From NCBI GenBank assembly GCA_963784425.1, contig CAWARM010000013.1, positions 153,698-217,697 of the forward strand: a stretch of 64,000 bases of DNA. The letters run 5' to 3'. The notes under the pieces are model-generated. The model worked only from the letters and a program-made list of their open reading frames with translations, searched no databases and was not told the DNA's origin. Below, piece by piece: positions 46,444 to 54,802 of this stretch. The position numbers were made by a program, and so were the translations under genes. This DNA is from SHZL01 sp963784425 (GTDB lineage Bacteria > Pseudomonadota > Gammaproteobacteria > Xanthomonadales > SZUA-36). Numbering within the stretch: the stretch's first letter is position 1; each line of letters opens with the position of its first letter.

Positions 46444-46499
46444 AACCCGGATAACCATCCTGTTAGTATCACGGTTCTCATTGAATTCAAAGGAGAATA

Positions 46500-46661
46500 A
46501 TGATGAGCTTGGGTACAATCTTAATTATCATCGTGCTGTTGATGCTCGTGGGCGTCTTCCCGGCCTGGCCCCACAGCCGCGGTTGGGGTTACGGACCGAG
46601 CGGCATTGTCGGCGCCATAGTACTGGTGCTGGTCGTCCTGCTATTGCTGGGCAAGCTCTGA
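46500..46661 (+). CDS. DUF3309 family small membrane protein
   Basis: A 53-residue protein (52 if the second ATG at 46503 is used) with two membrane helices, GTILIIIVLLMLVGVFPAWP and IVGAIVLVLVVLLLLGKL, joined by the HSRGWGYGPSG loop that marks DUF3309. AAAGGAG precedes the start. Function is unknown, and the family is common among stress-induced membrane peptides. Confidence 0.85.
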   Translation: MMSLGTILIIIVLLMLVGVFPAWPHSRGWGYGPSGIVGAIVLVLVVLLLLGKL

Positions 46662-46746
46662 CCCGGTTTTCGCGCAACAGGTGGCCGGGTAGCAATTGCC
46701 CGGCCACAGGGAATCGAGACTTAAAGTGTGCAGGTGGTGAAAAGAA

Positions 46747-46782
46747 AACCCACCGGCGCGGTTGACCGCGGCGGTGGGTTTC
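46747..46782 (-). terminator. Rho-independent terminator of the csbD-like gene
   Basis: A long GC-rich hairpin (arms AAACCCACCGGCGCGG and CCGCGGCGGTGGGTTT, loop TTGA, one or two mismatches) is followed on the minus strand by TTTTCTTTTC. It lies 24 bases past the stop of the CsbD-like gene. It may also stop readthrough from DUF3309 on the plus strand. Confidence 0.8.
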
Positions 46783-46787
46783 TACCC

Positions 46788-46813
46788 GGTGATTACTTAC
46801 CGGTGATTACTTG
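46788..46813 (+). repeat. 13-bp tandem duplication at the csbD 3' end
   Basis: CGGTGATTACTT is repeated head to tail, with one base difference after the 12-base match. The inner copy includes the stop codon and last codons of the CsbD-like gene; the outer copy is noncoding. Confidence 0.7.
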
Positions 46814-46989
46814 CCCTTGACAGCATCCTTGATATCTTCCTTCAAATCACCGTAGGCGGACTGCACCTTGCCGCGCGCATTCTCGACCTTACCTTTGTTT
46901 TCCAAGTCTTTGCTGAAAGCCTTGCCGGCAACTTCCTTCGCTTTGCCTGTTGCTTCTTTAACGCGTCCTTTTACCTGATCTTTGTTCAT
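46807..46989 (-). CDS. CsbD family stress protein
   Basis: A 60-residue, Lys/Glu/Ala-rich helical protein beginning MNKDQVKGRVKEATGKAKE, the CsbD signature, with a second similar half (NKGKVENARGKVQSAYGDLKE). CsbD proteins are induced in general stress responses; their molecular role is unknown. AGGAGAA precedes the ATG. A strong terminator follows, and a candidate operator lies 99 bases upstream in the region shared with the PAP2 gene. Confidence 0.9.
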   Translation of the reverse strand: MNKDQVKGRVKEATGKAKEVAGKAFSKDLENKGKVENARGKVQSAYGDLKEDIKDAVKGK

Positions 46990-47088
46990 CTTGTTCTCCT
47001 GAGGCTGAATGGGCGATTGCCGGTGTGAATCAGAATGAAACGTCCAGCAAGCACTATGAATAAGCGTAAACCGGCTTCTGGCCGGGGT

Positions 47089-47106
47089 CTGTGCGCCAGC
47101 GCACTT
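47089..47106. promoter_or_regulatory. Candidate Crp/Fnr-type operator (16 of 18 matches)
   Basis: CTGTGCGCCAGCGCACTT differs from the palindrome at the last two bases only. It lies 99 bases upstream of the CsbD-like start on the minus strand and only 14 bases before the PAP2 start on the plus strand. It could therefore activate csbD while blocking PAP2. Confidence 0.55.
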
Positions 47107-47120
47107 GCCAGGGGACGGAA

Positions 47121-47777
47121 ATGCTTCTTGATCGGCTAATCCAATGGGACAAGGAGCTGTTGGTTGTTTTGAACGGTTTTCATACTCCCTGGCTTGATCC
47201 CGTCATGCTGCTCATGACGCATACGCTCTTCTGGTCTCCCTTATACGTCTTCCTCATTTTTCTGCTGTTCAGGAACTTCAAAAACCAGGCGTGGTTCCTG
47301 CTGATCGGAGTGGCACTCACGCTCCTGCTCAGTGATCAGCTGACTTCCGAGCTGATCAAGCCTTATTTTGCTCGTCTGCGTCCATCACACGACCCGTCCC
47401 TGGCTGGAATTTTGCACCTGGTGGATGGCTACAGAGACGACTTGTTTGGCTTTTCATCCGGGCATGCAGCAAATACTTTCGGGGTTGCTTTTTTTACCTG
47501 GTTTGTTCTTAAATCGGTTTACAAGTGGATGGCCCTGATTTTTGTCTGGGCTGGTCTCATGACCTACACGCGCATCTATCTGGGAGTTCACTTTCCCGCC
47601 GATATCCTGGCAGGCGTCATCTTGGGGTTTTGTTGCGGCGCCATGTGGAATTGCAACTTCACACTATTTGCGACGCTGGCTTTGGTCCCGCCAAAGAAGT
47701 GGCATAACTCCAATATTGTTGTTATGCGTGCCAGCGCACCGACGGTGGGTTGTCAAAGGTTCAGAGTAGCTGCTTAA
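47121..47777 (+). CDS. PAP2 superfamily membrane phosphatase
   Basis: A 218-residue integral membrane phosphatase. The three-part catalytic signature is present: KPYFARLRP, SSGHAANTF and TRIYLGVHFPAD. Such enzymes remove phosphate from lipids such as undecaprenyl pyrophosphate or phosphatidylglycerophosphate at the membrane. I place the start at ATG 47121 (GGGGACGG upstream); the frame from 47091 would overlap the operator. About 25 residues after the last helix are unusual and poorly conserved-looking. The lipid substrate is unknown. Confidence 0.85.
   Translation: MLLDRLIQWDKELLVVLNGFHTPWLDPVMLLMTHTLFWSPLYVFLIFLLFRNFKNQAWFLLIGVALTLLLSDQLTSELIKPYFARLRPSHDPSLAGILHLVDGYRDDLFGFSSGHAANTFGVAFFTWFVLKSVYKWMALIFVWAGLMTYTRIYLGVHFPADILAGVILGFCCGAMWNCNFTLFATLALVPPKKWHNSNIVVMRASAPTVGCQRFRVAA
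47724..47741. promoter_or_regulatory. Weak candidate Crp/Fnr-type operator (13 of 18 matches)
   Basis: ATGCGTGCCAGCGCACCG retains the right half-site. It lies inside the 3' end of the PAP2 gene, about 160 bases before the BON-domain gene, so its role is doubtful. Confidence 0.2.
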
Positions 47778-47900
47778 CGTGGTTGGATTCCGGTTCAAGC
47801 GGAAGCGGCGAGTAGTTCCCGTCTCCCCAGATTCTTTCGGTAGTCGATTCCCGCCACGCCCAGGCAGCAATGCCCTTTTGTCAACATGGAAGAACTAATT

Positions 47901-48736
47901 ATGTATAACAGATCCCGTAAATTTGTACTCGCGTCGGCCATAACCCTGGCGTTGTCTTCGATCAGTGGCGCAGTTGTTGCAGAGTCGCTGTCAGTGGACG
48001 TGGTCGAAGCACGCCAGGAATCGCAGATTTCGACTACCTATATGCTGAGCCCCTATCTGCGAGCTGATGACTTCGAGTGTCGGTGGACGCAGGAACCGCA
48101 ACCCTCTCAGGTACTGTCGAGGAGGATGTCAACAAAGAACTGGCCCAACAAATCGCACTGGGTGTAAGCGGTATCAAAACCGTCGACAATCAGATCCTGG
48201 TAAAGGCTGACTATGTTCCGTCGGCACGGGAGTCCCAGGAGCGCAGTTTTGGAGAAGTGGTTGACGATGCCACCATTACCGCAACTGTAAAATCGAAACT
48301 ACTGTGGAGCAAAAACACCGACGGCCTGGAAATTGACGTGGATACCCGCATGGGCAAGGTAACGTTGCAGGGTTCTGCGGAGAATGGAGCTGCCAAGGAA
48401 CTTGCGGGCCGCATGGCCAAAAACACCCGCGGTGTCGTGTCCGTCAACAATCAGCTGGTGGTAGAAGCATCGAAGCCAAAATCCAAAGTTGCGGACGTGG
48501 ATTCGGAGCATGACACTTCCCAGGAAATTGCTGACACCTGGATCACCACCAAGGTGAAATCAACTTATATGTACTCCAGCAACGTGGAGAACGATAACAT
48601 TTCGGTTAGCACCACAGACGGCAATGTTACATTGAGCGGCAAAGTAAGTAGCGGCGCCGAGCGCGAACTGGCTACCGAACTTGCGCAGAATATCCGCGGT
48701 GTCAAAAGCGTCAATGCGACAGCCCTTACGTTCTAG
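47901..48736 (+). CDS. Periplasmic protein with three BON domains, frameshifted in the first
   Basis: A signal peptide (KFVLASAITLALSSISGAVVAE) is followed by three BON domains: about 48030-48215, 48255-48460 and 48510-48730, with repeated NQILVKA, NNQLVVEA and VNATALTF ends and V(T)LSG/LQG turns. BON proteins such as OsmY bind membranes and protect the envelope in osmotic stress. The reading frame changes at about 48076-48078: ADDFE is in one frame and SVDAGTATLSG in another. Adding one G restores a single 278-residue protein. The ATG at 47901 gives the best signal peptide. The break is probably a sequence error. Confidence 0.75.
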
Positions 48737-48849
48737 GAATCCCCTGCTTGGTTCTGAGTGCACCTTAACTTCGAAAAACGCAGGAAAATCATCGCCGCGC
48801 CGCCTCTGCCAATGGGACGGCATGACGATTCTTCTTAGAGACCACAGAC

Positions 48850-50470
48850 ATGATCAGCCACAAAGCCGGCAGTCTTAAACGGATAGCTCGAGCAGCAGCG
48901 ATATTACTGACTGGCGCTGTGCTTAATGCCTGTTCATCGCTCCCTCCCGGCCACGATTATCCCAAGACCGTCACTGTGGCAATCAGTGATCCGGAACACA
49001 CAAAGCTTGGCGCCGAGCTTGAAGGTGCAATCCGCGCGCATGAAGGCAGATCCGGCTTTTACCTGCAGTCATTCGGTGCGGATGGATTTCTAACCCGGAT
49101 GCAGATGATCAACGCTGCCGAGCGGACTCTCGACCTGCAATATTTCATTTTTCGTGGTGACGAAACCGGCCGACTGTTGACGGACGCCGCGCTACGGGCC
49201 GCCGATCGAGGAGTGCGTGTACGCATATTGATTGACGATGGTGAAACGGTTGAAGGCGATGAGCAGATCACTGCACTGACATCTCATCCACTAATTGAGA
49301 TTCGAGTTTTCAATCCATTCAGGTATCGCGGCCATCGCAAAACCATCCGGGCCACCGAGTTTATGCTCAACAAGTCGCGGCTCAACTATCGTATGCACAA
49401 CAAATTGTTGGTCGTAGATAATTCGATTGCAGTGGTCGGCGGTCGCAACATTGGCGATCAGTACTTTCAGATCGACCCTGAGGAACAGTATGCTGATAAT
49501 GATGCGTTTGTCGTAGGTCCAATCGTCAGGGATATTTCCGCATCTTTTGACGAATTCTGGAACAACGCACTTGCGATTCCGAATGAAGCCTTGGTGCACA
49601 CCAAGTCACCAAATCGCATGTTGAAGGAGCATCGCGAAGCTGCCATAGAAGATCCGCCCAGAAATAAAAGCGGACGGAGTCGACTTGATCAAGCGGGTCA
49701 ATTCCGGAGAACCATTTGCCAGTTTGCTATCGGGCCGATTGCCGGTGGTATGGGCTCCCGCGCAACTCATCCAAGACAGCCCGGACAAAAAGAGCGTGGA
49801 AGAAGGCTTGAAGAACGGAAGTACGATTCTTCGGCCAGTGGCCGAGGCTACCCTGGCGGTCCAATCGGAGCTGCTGATGATAACGCCCTACCTGGTACCG
49901 GGTGAAGTAGGCATGGCACTTTTTAAGGACCTGCGCAGCCGCAATGTCAGCGTTCGCATCTTGACTAACTCTCTTGTTTCCTCGTCTACCTTGCTGGCGC
50001 AGTCAGGATACATGGGTTATCGGGTACCTTTGCTCGAGGCGGGTGTGGAGCTATATGAAATTCGTGCCAAGTTGGGCAATAGCCACGGCAGCGGACAGAC
50101 AGCAGCCATGTCAGCCTATGGAACCTATTCGCTGCATGCCAAAATGTTCGTATTTGACCGCCAGCGCATTTTTGTCGGCTCAATGAATTTTGACCAAAGA
50201 TCCATGCACCTGAACACCGAGATAGGATTGTTGATTGACAGCCCGGAGCTGGCAAAAGAGTTGGTACGGCGATTTGAAGCCATGGTTCAGCCTGCCAATG
50301 CCTACCAGGTACTTTTACAGCCAGACACATCGGGAACCGGGCAGCATCTGATCTGGCGTACCCTGGAAAATGACCAACTGGTCGACTTGCAAGAGGAGCC
50401 TGCACGGAACGATGGGCAGGCCGCGGAAGTCAATCTCCTCTCCGTGTTGCCCCTGGACCCTGATCTATGA
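48850..50470 (+). CDS. Phospholipase D-type cardiolipin synthase-like lipoprotein, frameshifted in the middle
   Basis: Two HKD motifs define this phospholipase D superfamily enzyme: HNKLLVVD with VGGRNIGDQYF in the first half and HAKMFVFD with VGSMNFDQRS in the second. The signal ends with lipobox-like LNACSS. Organisation and motifs (TLDLQYFIFRGDETG, LQSFGADGF) resemble the ClsC-like family that makes cardiolipin or related lipids. The first half is open from 48850 to 49905, and the second from 49685 to 50470. The shift is at about 49666-49669, where removing one A from AAAA gives RNKADGVDLIKRV and a continuous 539-residue protein. The stop overlaps the DUF5329 start by ATGA. Confidence 0.78.
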
Positions 50471-50865
50471 ATGCCAGACTATCTGCGGTATTGGCTATGC
50501 TTGTGGGTCTGTTCTTTCTGTCGCCGTTGGTAGCGCAGCCGGTGCTGACTGCTCAGACCGAAATCAATTACCTGCTCGATTTTGTCGAGATATCCGGGTG
50601 CGAGTTCTATCGTAATGGCAGTTGGTACGACTCGGTGCGGGCGCAAGAGCATCTGCGCAAGAAGTATGACTATTTATCAGCGCGAGACCGCATCGTGACT
50701 GCCGAAGACTTCATTGCTAAAGCGGCATCGGAAAGCAGCTTGAGTGGTGTTCCATACGAAATTCGATGTGGCGATGGGTGCACAACAGTTGCAACCAGCG
50801 CATGGTTGCTGGCCGTGCTGGGGCGGTATCGTGCCGTAGTGGCACGAGGGTCCGAGTCGTCCTAA
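50467..50865 (+). CDS. DUF5329 family secreted protein
   Basis: A 132-residue protein with a signal peptide (LAMLVGLFFLSPLVAQP) and the family core EINYLLDFVEISGCEFYRNGSWYDS (in parts), AEDFIAKAASESSLSG and CGDG. Two cysteine-containing positions suggest a disulfide in the periplasm. The family has no known function but often follows cardiolipin synthase-like genes. Here the ATG overlaps the stop of that gene, so the two are co-translated. Confidence 0.8.
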   Translation: MNARLSAVLAMLVGLFFLSPLVAQPVLTAQTEINYLLDFVEISGCEFYRNGSWYDSVRAQEHLRKKYDYLSARDRIVTAEDFIAKAASESSLSGVPYEIRCGDGCTTVATSAWLLAVLGRYRAVVARGSESS

Positions 50866-50970
50866 GAATTGCGAAGCCTATGTTCGCCATCGTACCGACC
50901 TGGTGATGCCGTTGCGCGCACACTGATCAGGTCAGGTTTTCAGTCAAGCCAATAATGGAGAAATGGGAAA

Positions 50971-51117
50971 ATGTTTGAAACTATCGCAATTCTTTTGGTG
51001 ATCTTGTGGGCCCTGGGCCTGGTTTCCTCTTACACCATGGGCGGATTTATTCACATACTTTTAGTATTGGCGATCATCGTAATTGTCATCCGGGTAATTC
51101 AGGGTAGAAGGATTTAA
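50971..51117 (+). CDS. Lmo0937-family small membrane peptide
   Basis: A 48-residue two-helix peptide: FETIAILLVILWALGLVSS, a short Gly turn, and HILLVLAIIVIVIRVIQG. The pattern and length fit the lmo0937 family of small membrane proteins. Purine-rich GGAGAAATGGGAAA precedes the ATG. Function is unknown. Confidence 0.75.
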   Translation: MFETIAILLVILWALGLVSSYTMGGFIHILLVLAIIVIVIRVIQGRRI

Positions 51118-51239
51118 TGATTTTGCGGAGTTCGCATTGGAAGTTCAGGTCGTGTTCATACAGCAAGGCGCATGATTCGATCACATAGCATTGAGCAAGG
51201 CCACGGGTTAGCAAGGCCACGATTTGCAAGGACTAAGCC

Positions 51240-51636
51240 ATGAAACGTTTTTTGATTTTCGCACTCTTTTTCCGTCACCACCGCGGCTGCATCCGCTGCT
51301 GATGTGGCGGTATCCATCTCACTGGGGCAACCCGGATTCTATGGCCAGATAGACATTGGCGACTATCCGCCACCACAGTTGGTCTACGCGGAACCCGTCA
51401 TTGTCGAACAGGTAGTGGTGGTGCAGCAGCCCATTTATCTGCATGTTCAGTATGACCATATCCAGCACTGGGACAAACATTGTCATGAATATGGTGCCTG
51501 CGGACAGCGGGTCTACTTTGTCCAGGACAGCTGGTACGACAGCGTTTACGTGCCCAGTTACCAGAAGAAACATGGCAACAATGGCAAAAGCAAGAATTCA
51601 AAACACCAAGGTAATGGTCATGATAAGCAGCACTAG
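51240..51636 (+). CDS. Secreted small protein, frameshifted in its signal peptide
   Basis: The ATG at 51240 (CAAGGA upstream) begins a signal peptide MKRFLIFALF, which breaks at the T run 51267-51271. With one T removed it continues SVTTAAASAADVAVSISLGQ into the long open frame ending at 51636, giving about 131 residues. The mature part is rich in Tyr, Val and Gln (QVVVVQQPIYLHVQY) and has a basic, Asn/His/Lys-rich tail (KKHGNNGKSKNSKHQ). The frame usually considered, from 51304, lacks a start with a ribosome site. The family resembles small exported proteins common in proteobacteria, but no function is known. Confidence 0.6.
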
Positions 51637-51847
51637 AAAAACCAAACAAAAAGAGCAAGTTGTTCGACCCCTCCTGCTCTTGTGTGTTTTGGAGCCCATA
51701 ACGGGTAGGCCAATCAGCGTATTTTCCAGGCATTGCACTCGGTCGAAGTACCGGCACCCCGAATGGGCCCGGTGAACCATACTATTTGAACTATCGTCGC
51801 AGGTGCGTCGTGGTTGGACGCTCAGGAAAAATCAAGAGGACTACATC

Positions 51848-54517
51848 ATGTTGAATTTATCGCAGCTACTAAAAAACGCTTTGCTGCTGCTCTGCTCGTT
51901 GGCAGTTTCAAGCCTGGCCTGGGCTGATCCGTCGGGCCGTGTTGCACTCGTTACGGACTCCCAGGGTTCCATCAGTTACTCACCCGCCGGCGAAACCGAA
52001 TGGGTGGGCGTGGTACGCAATCGTCCCCTGATCATGGGTGACCGCTTGTGGAGTGATCAAAACTCGCAAGCGGAATTCCAGGTCGGCAGCTCCGCCATTC
52101 GTCTTAGCTCGAACACCAGTGTTGAAATCCTGGACTTGAACGACAACATCGCCCAGCTCAAGGTGGCCGAAGGCAGCGTCAACGTTCGCATCCGGCGTTT
52201 GTATAAGGGCCAGATCGTGGAAATTGATACGCCTATGTTGGCATTTAGCATCAATCGTTCCGGTAGCTACCGAATCGATGTGGATCCCTACGATGGCCAG
52301 ACGACCATCTCGGTCTGGAAGGGCGCGGGCACAGCCTACGGCGACGGCGCCAATTTCAGAGTCAAGTCGGGTGAAGCGGTGGCGTTTTATGACGTAAACC
52401 TGCGTGATTACGAGGTCTACGGTCTGGCAGCAGAAGATGATTTCGACCGCTACGCGTACGCACGTGACCAACGTTGGGAGCAGTCGCCCTCTTTGCAGTA
52501 TGTTGGTGACGACATGGTCGGTTATGCAGACCTGGATACCTACGGAAGCTGGAACGTATCCGCCAGCTATGGCAACGTCTGGTACCCTTCGCAGGTTTCT
52601 GTCGGGTGGGCGCCGTACCGTGATGGTCATTGGGTATGGCAGGAGCCATGGGGCTGGACCTGGGTGGACAATGCACCCTGGGGGTTCGCGCCCTCACACT
52701 ATGGCCGTTGGGTCTCTGTCAGTAATCGTTGGGGCTGGGTTCCGGGGCCACGCTATGTGCGTCCAATTTACGCGCCCGCCGTGGTTGCATTCGTCGGTGG
52801 AAACAATTGGGGCATATCCTTTTCGATCGGTGGCGGTGGCGGTGGCGGTTACCAACCCATAGGTTGGTTTCCGATTGGACCGCAGGAAGTCTACGTGCCG
52901 TCCTACCCAGTCAGTCGTAACTACTTCAACCAGGTCAATTCGAACAATACGGTGGTCAACAATACGACCATAACCAACGTGTATAACAATTACTCCAATG
53001 GCACGATCAACGTCAACCAGGCCAATTACGCCAACCGCAACGTGGAAAGCGCCGTCACCGTGGTACCGAGCAATGTATTCGTCAATGCGCAGCCGGTGGC
53101 CCCTGCTGTGATGCGCGTCGATCGCAAACAGCTTGCGGCCGCTGAAACGATGCGCATCGCGCAGGTCGCACCCAGCGAACGTAGTGTGATTGGCGCTGGC
53201 AAAGCCGCAAAGGTTCGCCCGGCGAAGGATGTCGATAACCGCCAGGTGGTGGTGCACAACGCGCCTCCGCCAGCCGAGGTTCCGTTTGCCAAGCGCGAAA
53301 AGCAGTTGCAGAAGAATCCGGGACTACCAGTCAGCACCAGCCCCACCGACACGACCCCGGCCAAGGAAAGTGCACCGGCCAGGAACGTACGCGTTGTGAG
53401 CGACGAGCAAGCTGCCGTTGATGCCCGCACAGCGGCAACGGGTCGCAAGAGCAAGTCCGGCAAGACGGAACAACTCGATCGTTCGGCCCAAGCGCAGAAA
53501 GCGTCCAAACCCGCGAAGGGGGTTGCTCCGCAGGGTGCGCAGCAGCAGGCTGACGCCGACAAGCAGGCCGCTCAACAGCAACAGCAGCAGGGCGATGCCG
53601 ACAAGCAGGCAGCCCAGCAGAAGCAAAAGCAGGCCGATGTCGACAAGCAGGCAGCCCAGCAGAAGCAGCACAAGGCGGACGGTGACAAACAAGCGGCCAA
53701 ACAGCAAAAGCAGCAGGCTGATGCTGACAAGCAGGCTGGTCAACAGAAACAGAAGCAGGCCGATGCCGACAAGCAGGCTGGTCAACAGAATCAACGCCAG
53801 GCCGATAGCGACAAGCAAGCAGCCAAACAGCAGCAGCAGCAGGCTGATGCTGACAAACAGGCGGCCCAGCAGAAGCAGCGCCAAGCGGACAGCGATAAAC
53901 AAGCAGCCAAACAGCAACAGAAGCAGGCCGATGCCGACAAGCAGGCTGGTCAACAGAAGCAAAAGCAAGCGGATGCTGACAAGCAGGCGGCTCAGCAGCA
54001 ACAGCGTCAGGCCGACAGCGACAAGCAAGCGGCCCAGCAACAGCAGAAGCAAAAGCAGGCGGACGCTGACAAACAGGCTTCTCAACAGAAGCAACGCCAA
54101 GCCGACGCTGACAAGCAGGCTGGTCAACAGAAGCAAAAGCAGGCGGATGCCGACAAGCAGGCGGCTCAGCAGCAACAGCGTCAGGCTGACGCTGACAAAC
54201 AGGCTTCTCAACAGAAGCAACGCCAAGCCGACGCGAAAGCAGGCTGCACGAAGCAAGCAGGCGCTGCTGACAACAGCAACAGCAGCAAAAGCAGGCCGGA
54301 CAGCGACAAGCAGGCCGCTCAACAGAAGCAAAAGCAGGCGGATGCCGACAAGCAGGCTGCTCAGCAGCAACAGCGTCAAGCCGACAGCGACAAGCAAGCA
54401 GCCAGACAGCAACAGCAGCAGGCTGACGCCGACAGGCAGGCCGCTCAACAGAAGCAAAAGCAGGCTGATGCCAACAAGCAAGCTGCTCAGCAGCAGCAGC
54501 CAGGCGGACAGCGATAA
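51848..54517 (+). CDS. FecR-like/DUF6600 secreted protein with long Gln/Lys-rich repeat tail
   Basis: A signal peptide (LLLLCSLAVSSLAWAD) leads to a FecR-like beta domain (about residues 30-190: GSISYSPAGETEWVGV, VEILDLNDNIAQLKVAEGSV) and a DUF6600 module of W-Y repeats (DTYGSWN, GWAPYRDGHWVWQEPWGWTW, WGFAPSHYGRW). A linker and about 20 copies of a 14-residue QADADKQAAQQKQK unit follow. The frame stops at 54517, but the repeat resumes in another frame at 54501 and ends naturally at 54737 with CEREAKKNHTDPALCQDQ. One extra C at 54500-54501 explains this. The true protein probably has about 963 residues. Role unknown; likely periplasmic or surface-associated. Confidence 0.7.
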   Translation: MLNLSQLLKNALLLLCSLAVSSLAWADPSGRVALVTDSQGSISYSPAGETEWVGVVRNRPLIMGDRLWSDQNSQAEFQVGSSAIRLSSNTSVEILDLNDNIAQLKVAEGSVNVRIRRLYKGQIVEIDTPMLAFSINRSGSYRIDVDPYDGQTTISVWKGAGTAYGDGANFRVKSGEAVAFYDVNLRDYEVYGLAAEDDFDRYAYARDQRWEQSPSLQYVGDDMVGYADLDTYGSWNVSASYGNVWYPSQVSVGWAPYRDGHWVWQEPWGWTWVDNAPWGFAPSHYGRWVSVSNRWGWVPGPRYVRPIYAPAVVAFVGGNNWGISFSIGGGGGGGYQPIGWFPIGPQEVYVPSYPVSRNYFNQVNSNNTVVNNTTITNVYNNYSNGTINVNQANYANRNVESAVTVVPSNVFVNAQPVAPAVMRVDRKQLAAAETMRIAQVAPSERSVIGAGKAAKVRPAKDVDNRQVVVHNAPPPAEVPFAKREKQLQKNPGLPVSTSPTDTTPAKESAPARNVRVVSDEQAAVDARTAATGRKSKSGKTEQLDRSAQAQKASKPAKGVAPQGAQQQADADKQAAQQQQQQGDADKQAAQQKQKQADVDKQAAQQKQHKADGDKQAAKQQKQQADADKQAGQQKQKQADADKQAGQQNQRQADSDKQAAKQQQQQADADKQAAQQKQRQADSDKQAAKQQQKQADADKQAGQQKQKQADADKQAAQQQQRQADSDKQAAQQQQKQKQADADKQASQQKQRQADADKQAGQQKQKQADADKQAAQQQQRQADADKQASQQKQRQADAKAGCTKQAGAADNSNSSKSRPDSDKQAAQQKQKQADADKQAAQQQQRQADSDKQAARQQQQQADADRQAAQQKQKQADANKQAAQQQQPGGQR

Positions 54518-54535
54518 ACAAGCTGCTCCACCGCA
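53542..54535 (+). repeat. About 20 copies of a 42-bp repeat encoding QADADKQAAQQKQK-like units
   Basis: The 14-codon unit repeats with substitutions at fixed positions (Ala/Gly/Ser after KQA; Asp/Ser before DKQ). Around 54230-54300 the frame hops out and back: CAACAGCAACAGCAGCAAAA encodes the repeat only in a shifted frame. Another shift lies at 54500. Confidence 0.85.
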
Positions 54536-54750
54536 ACAACAACATCGGCCGCCTCAAGGCACGCAAAGCAGTAACCAACCCCCAGGCAAGCCTGCTGGCC
54601 AAGCCCCAACCGAGCCTGCAGGGCAAGCGACCGACAGCAAACAGCAGAAATCCAAAGGCAAGGGCAAGAGCCAATCCGATTGCGAGCGCGAAGCAAAGAA
54701 GAACCACACTGATCCGGCTCTTTGCCAGGACCAGTAACGAACCAGGAAGC

Positions 54751-54783
54751 CCGGGCAGCGGGGTGATTTACCCCTCTGCCCGG
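54751..54783 (+). terminator. Strong hairpin after the DUF6600 gene
   Basis: A near-perfect stem CCGGGCAGCGGGG / CCCCTCTGCCCGG with loop TGATTTA lies between the repaired stop at 54737 and the antiporter start at 54803. No T run follows, so it may be an attenuator or RNA-stability element rather than a full terminator. Confidence 0.5.
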
Positions 54784-54802
54784 CCTGCGCTGAGCACTGG
54801 TC

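Noticed and set aside
50905..50935. GCGCGCACACTG upstream of the 48-residue membrane peptide as another operator
   Set aside because: Only about half of the 18 positions match and the left half-site is absent.
53324..54707. Long Leu-rich and Cys/Arg-rich minus-strand open frames
   Set aside because: They are antisense shadows of the 42-bp Gln/Lys repeat array in the DUF6600 gene.
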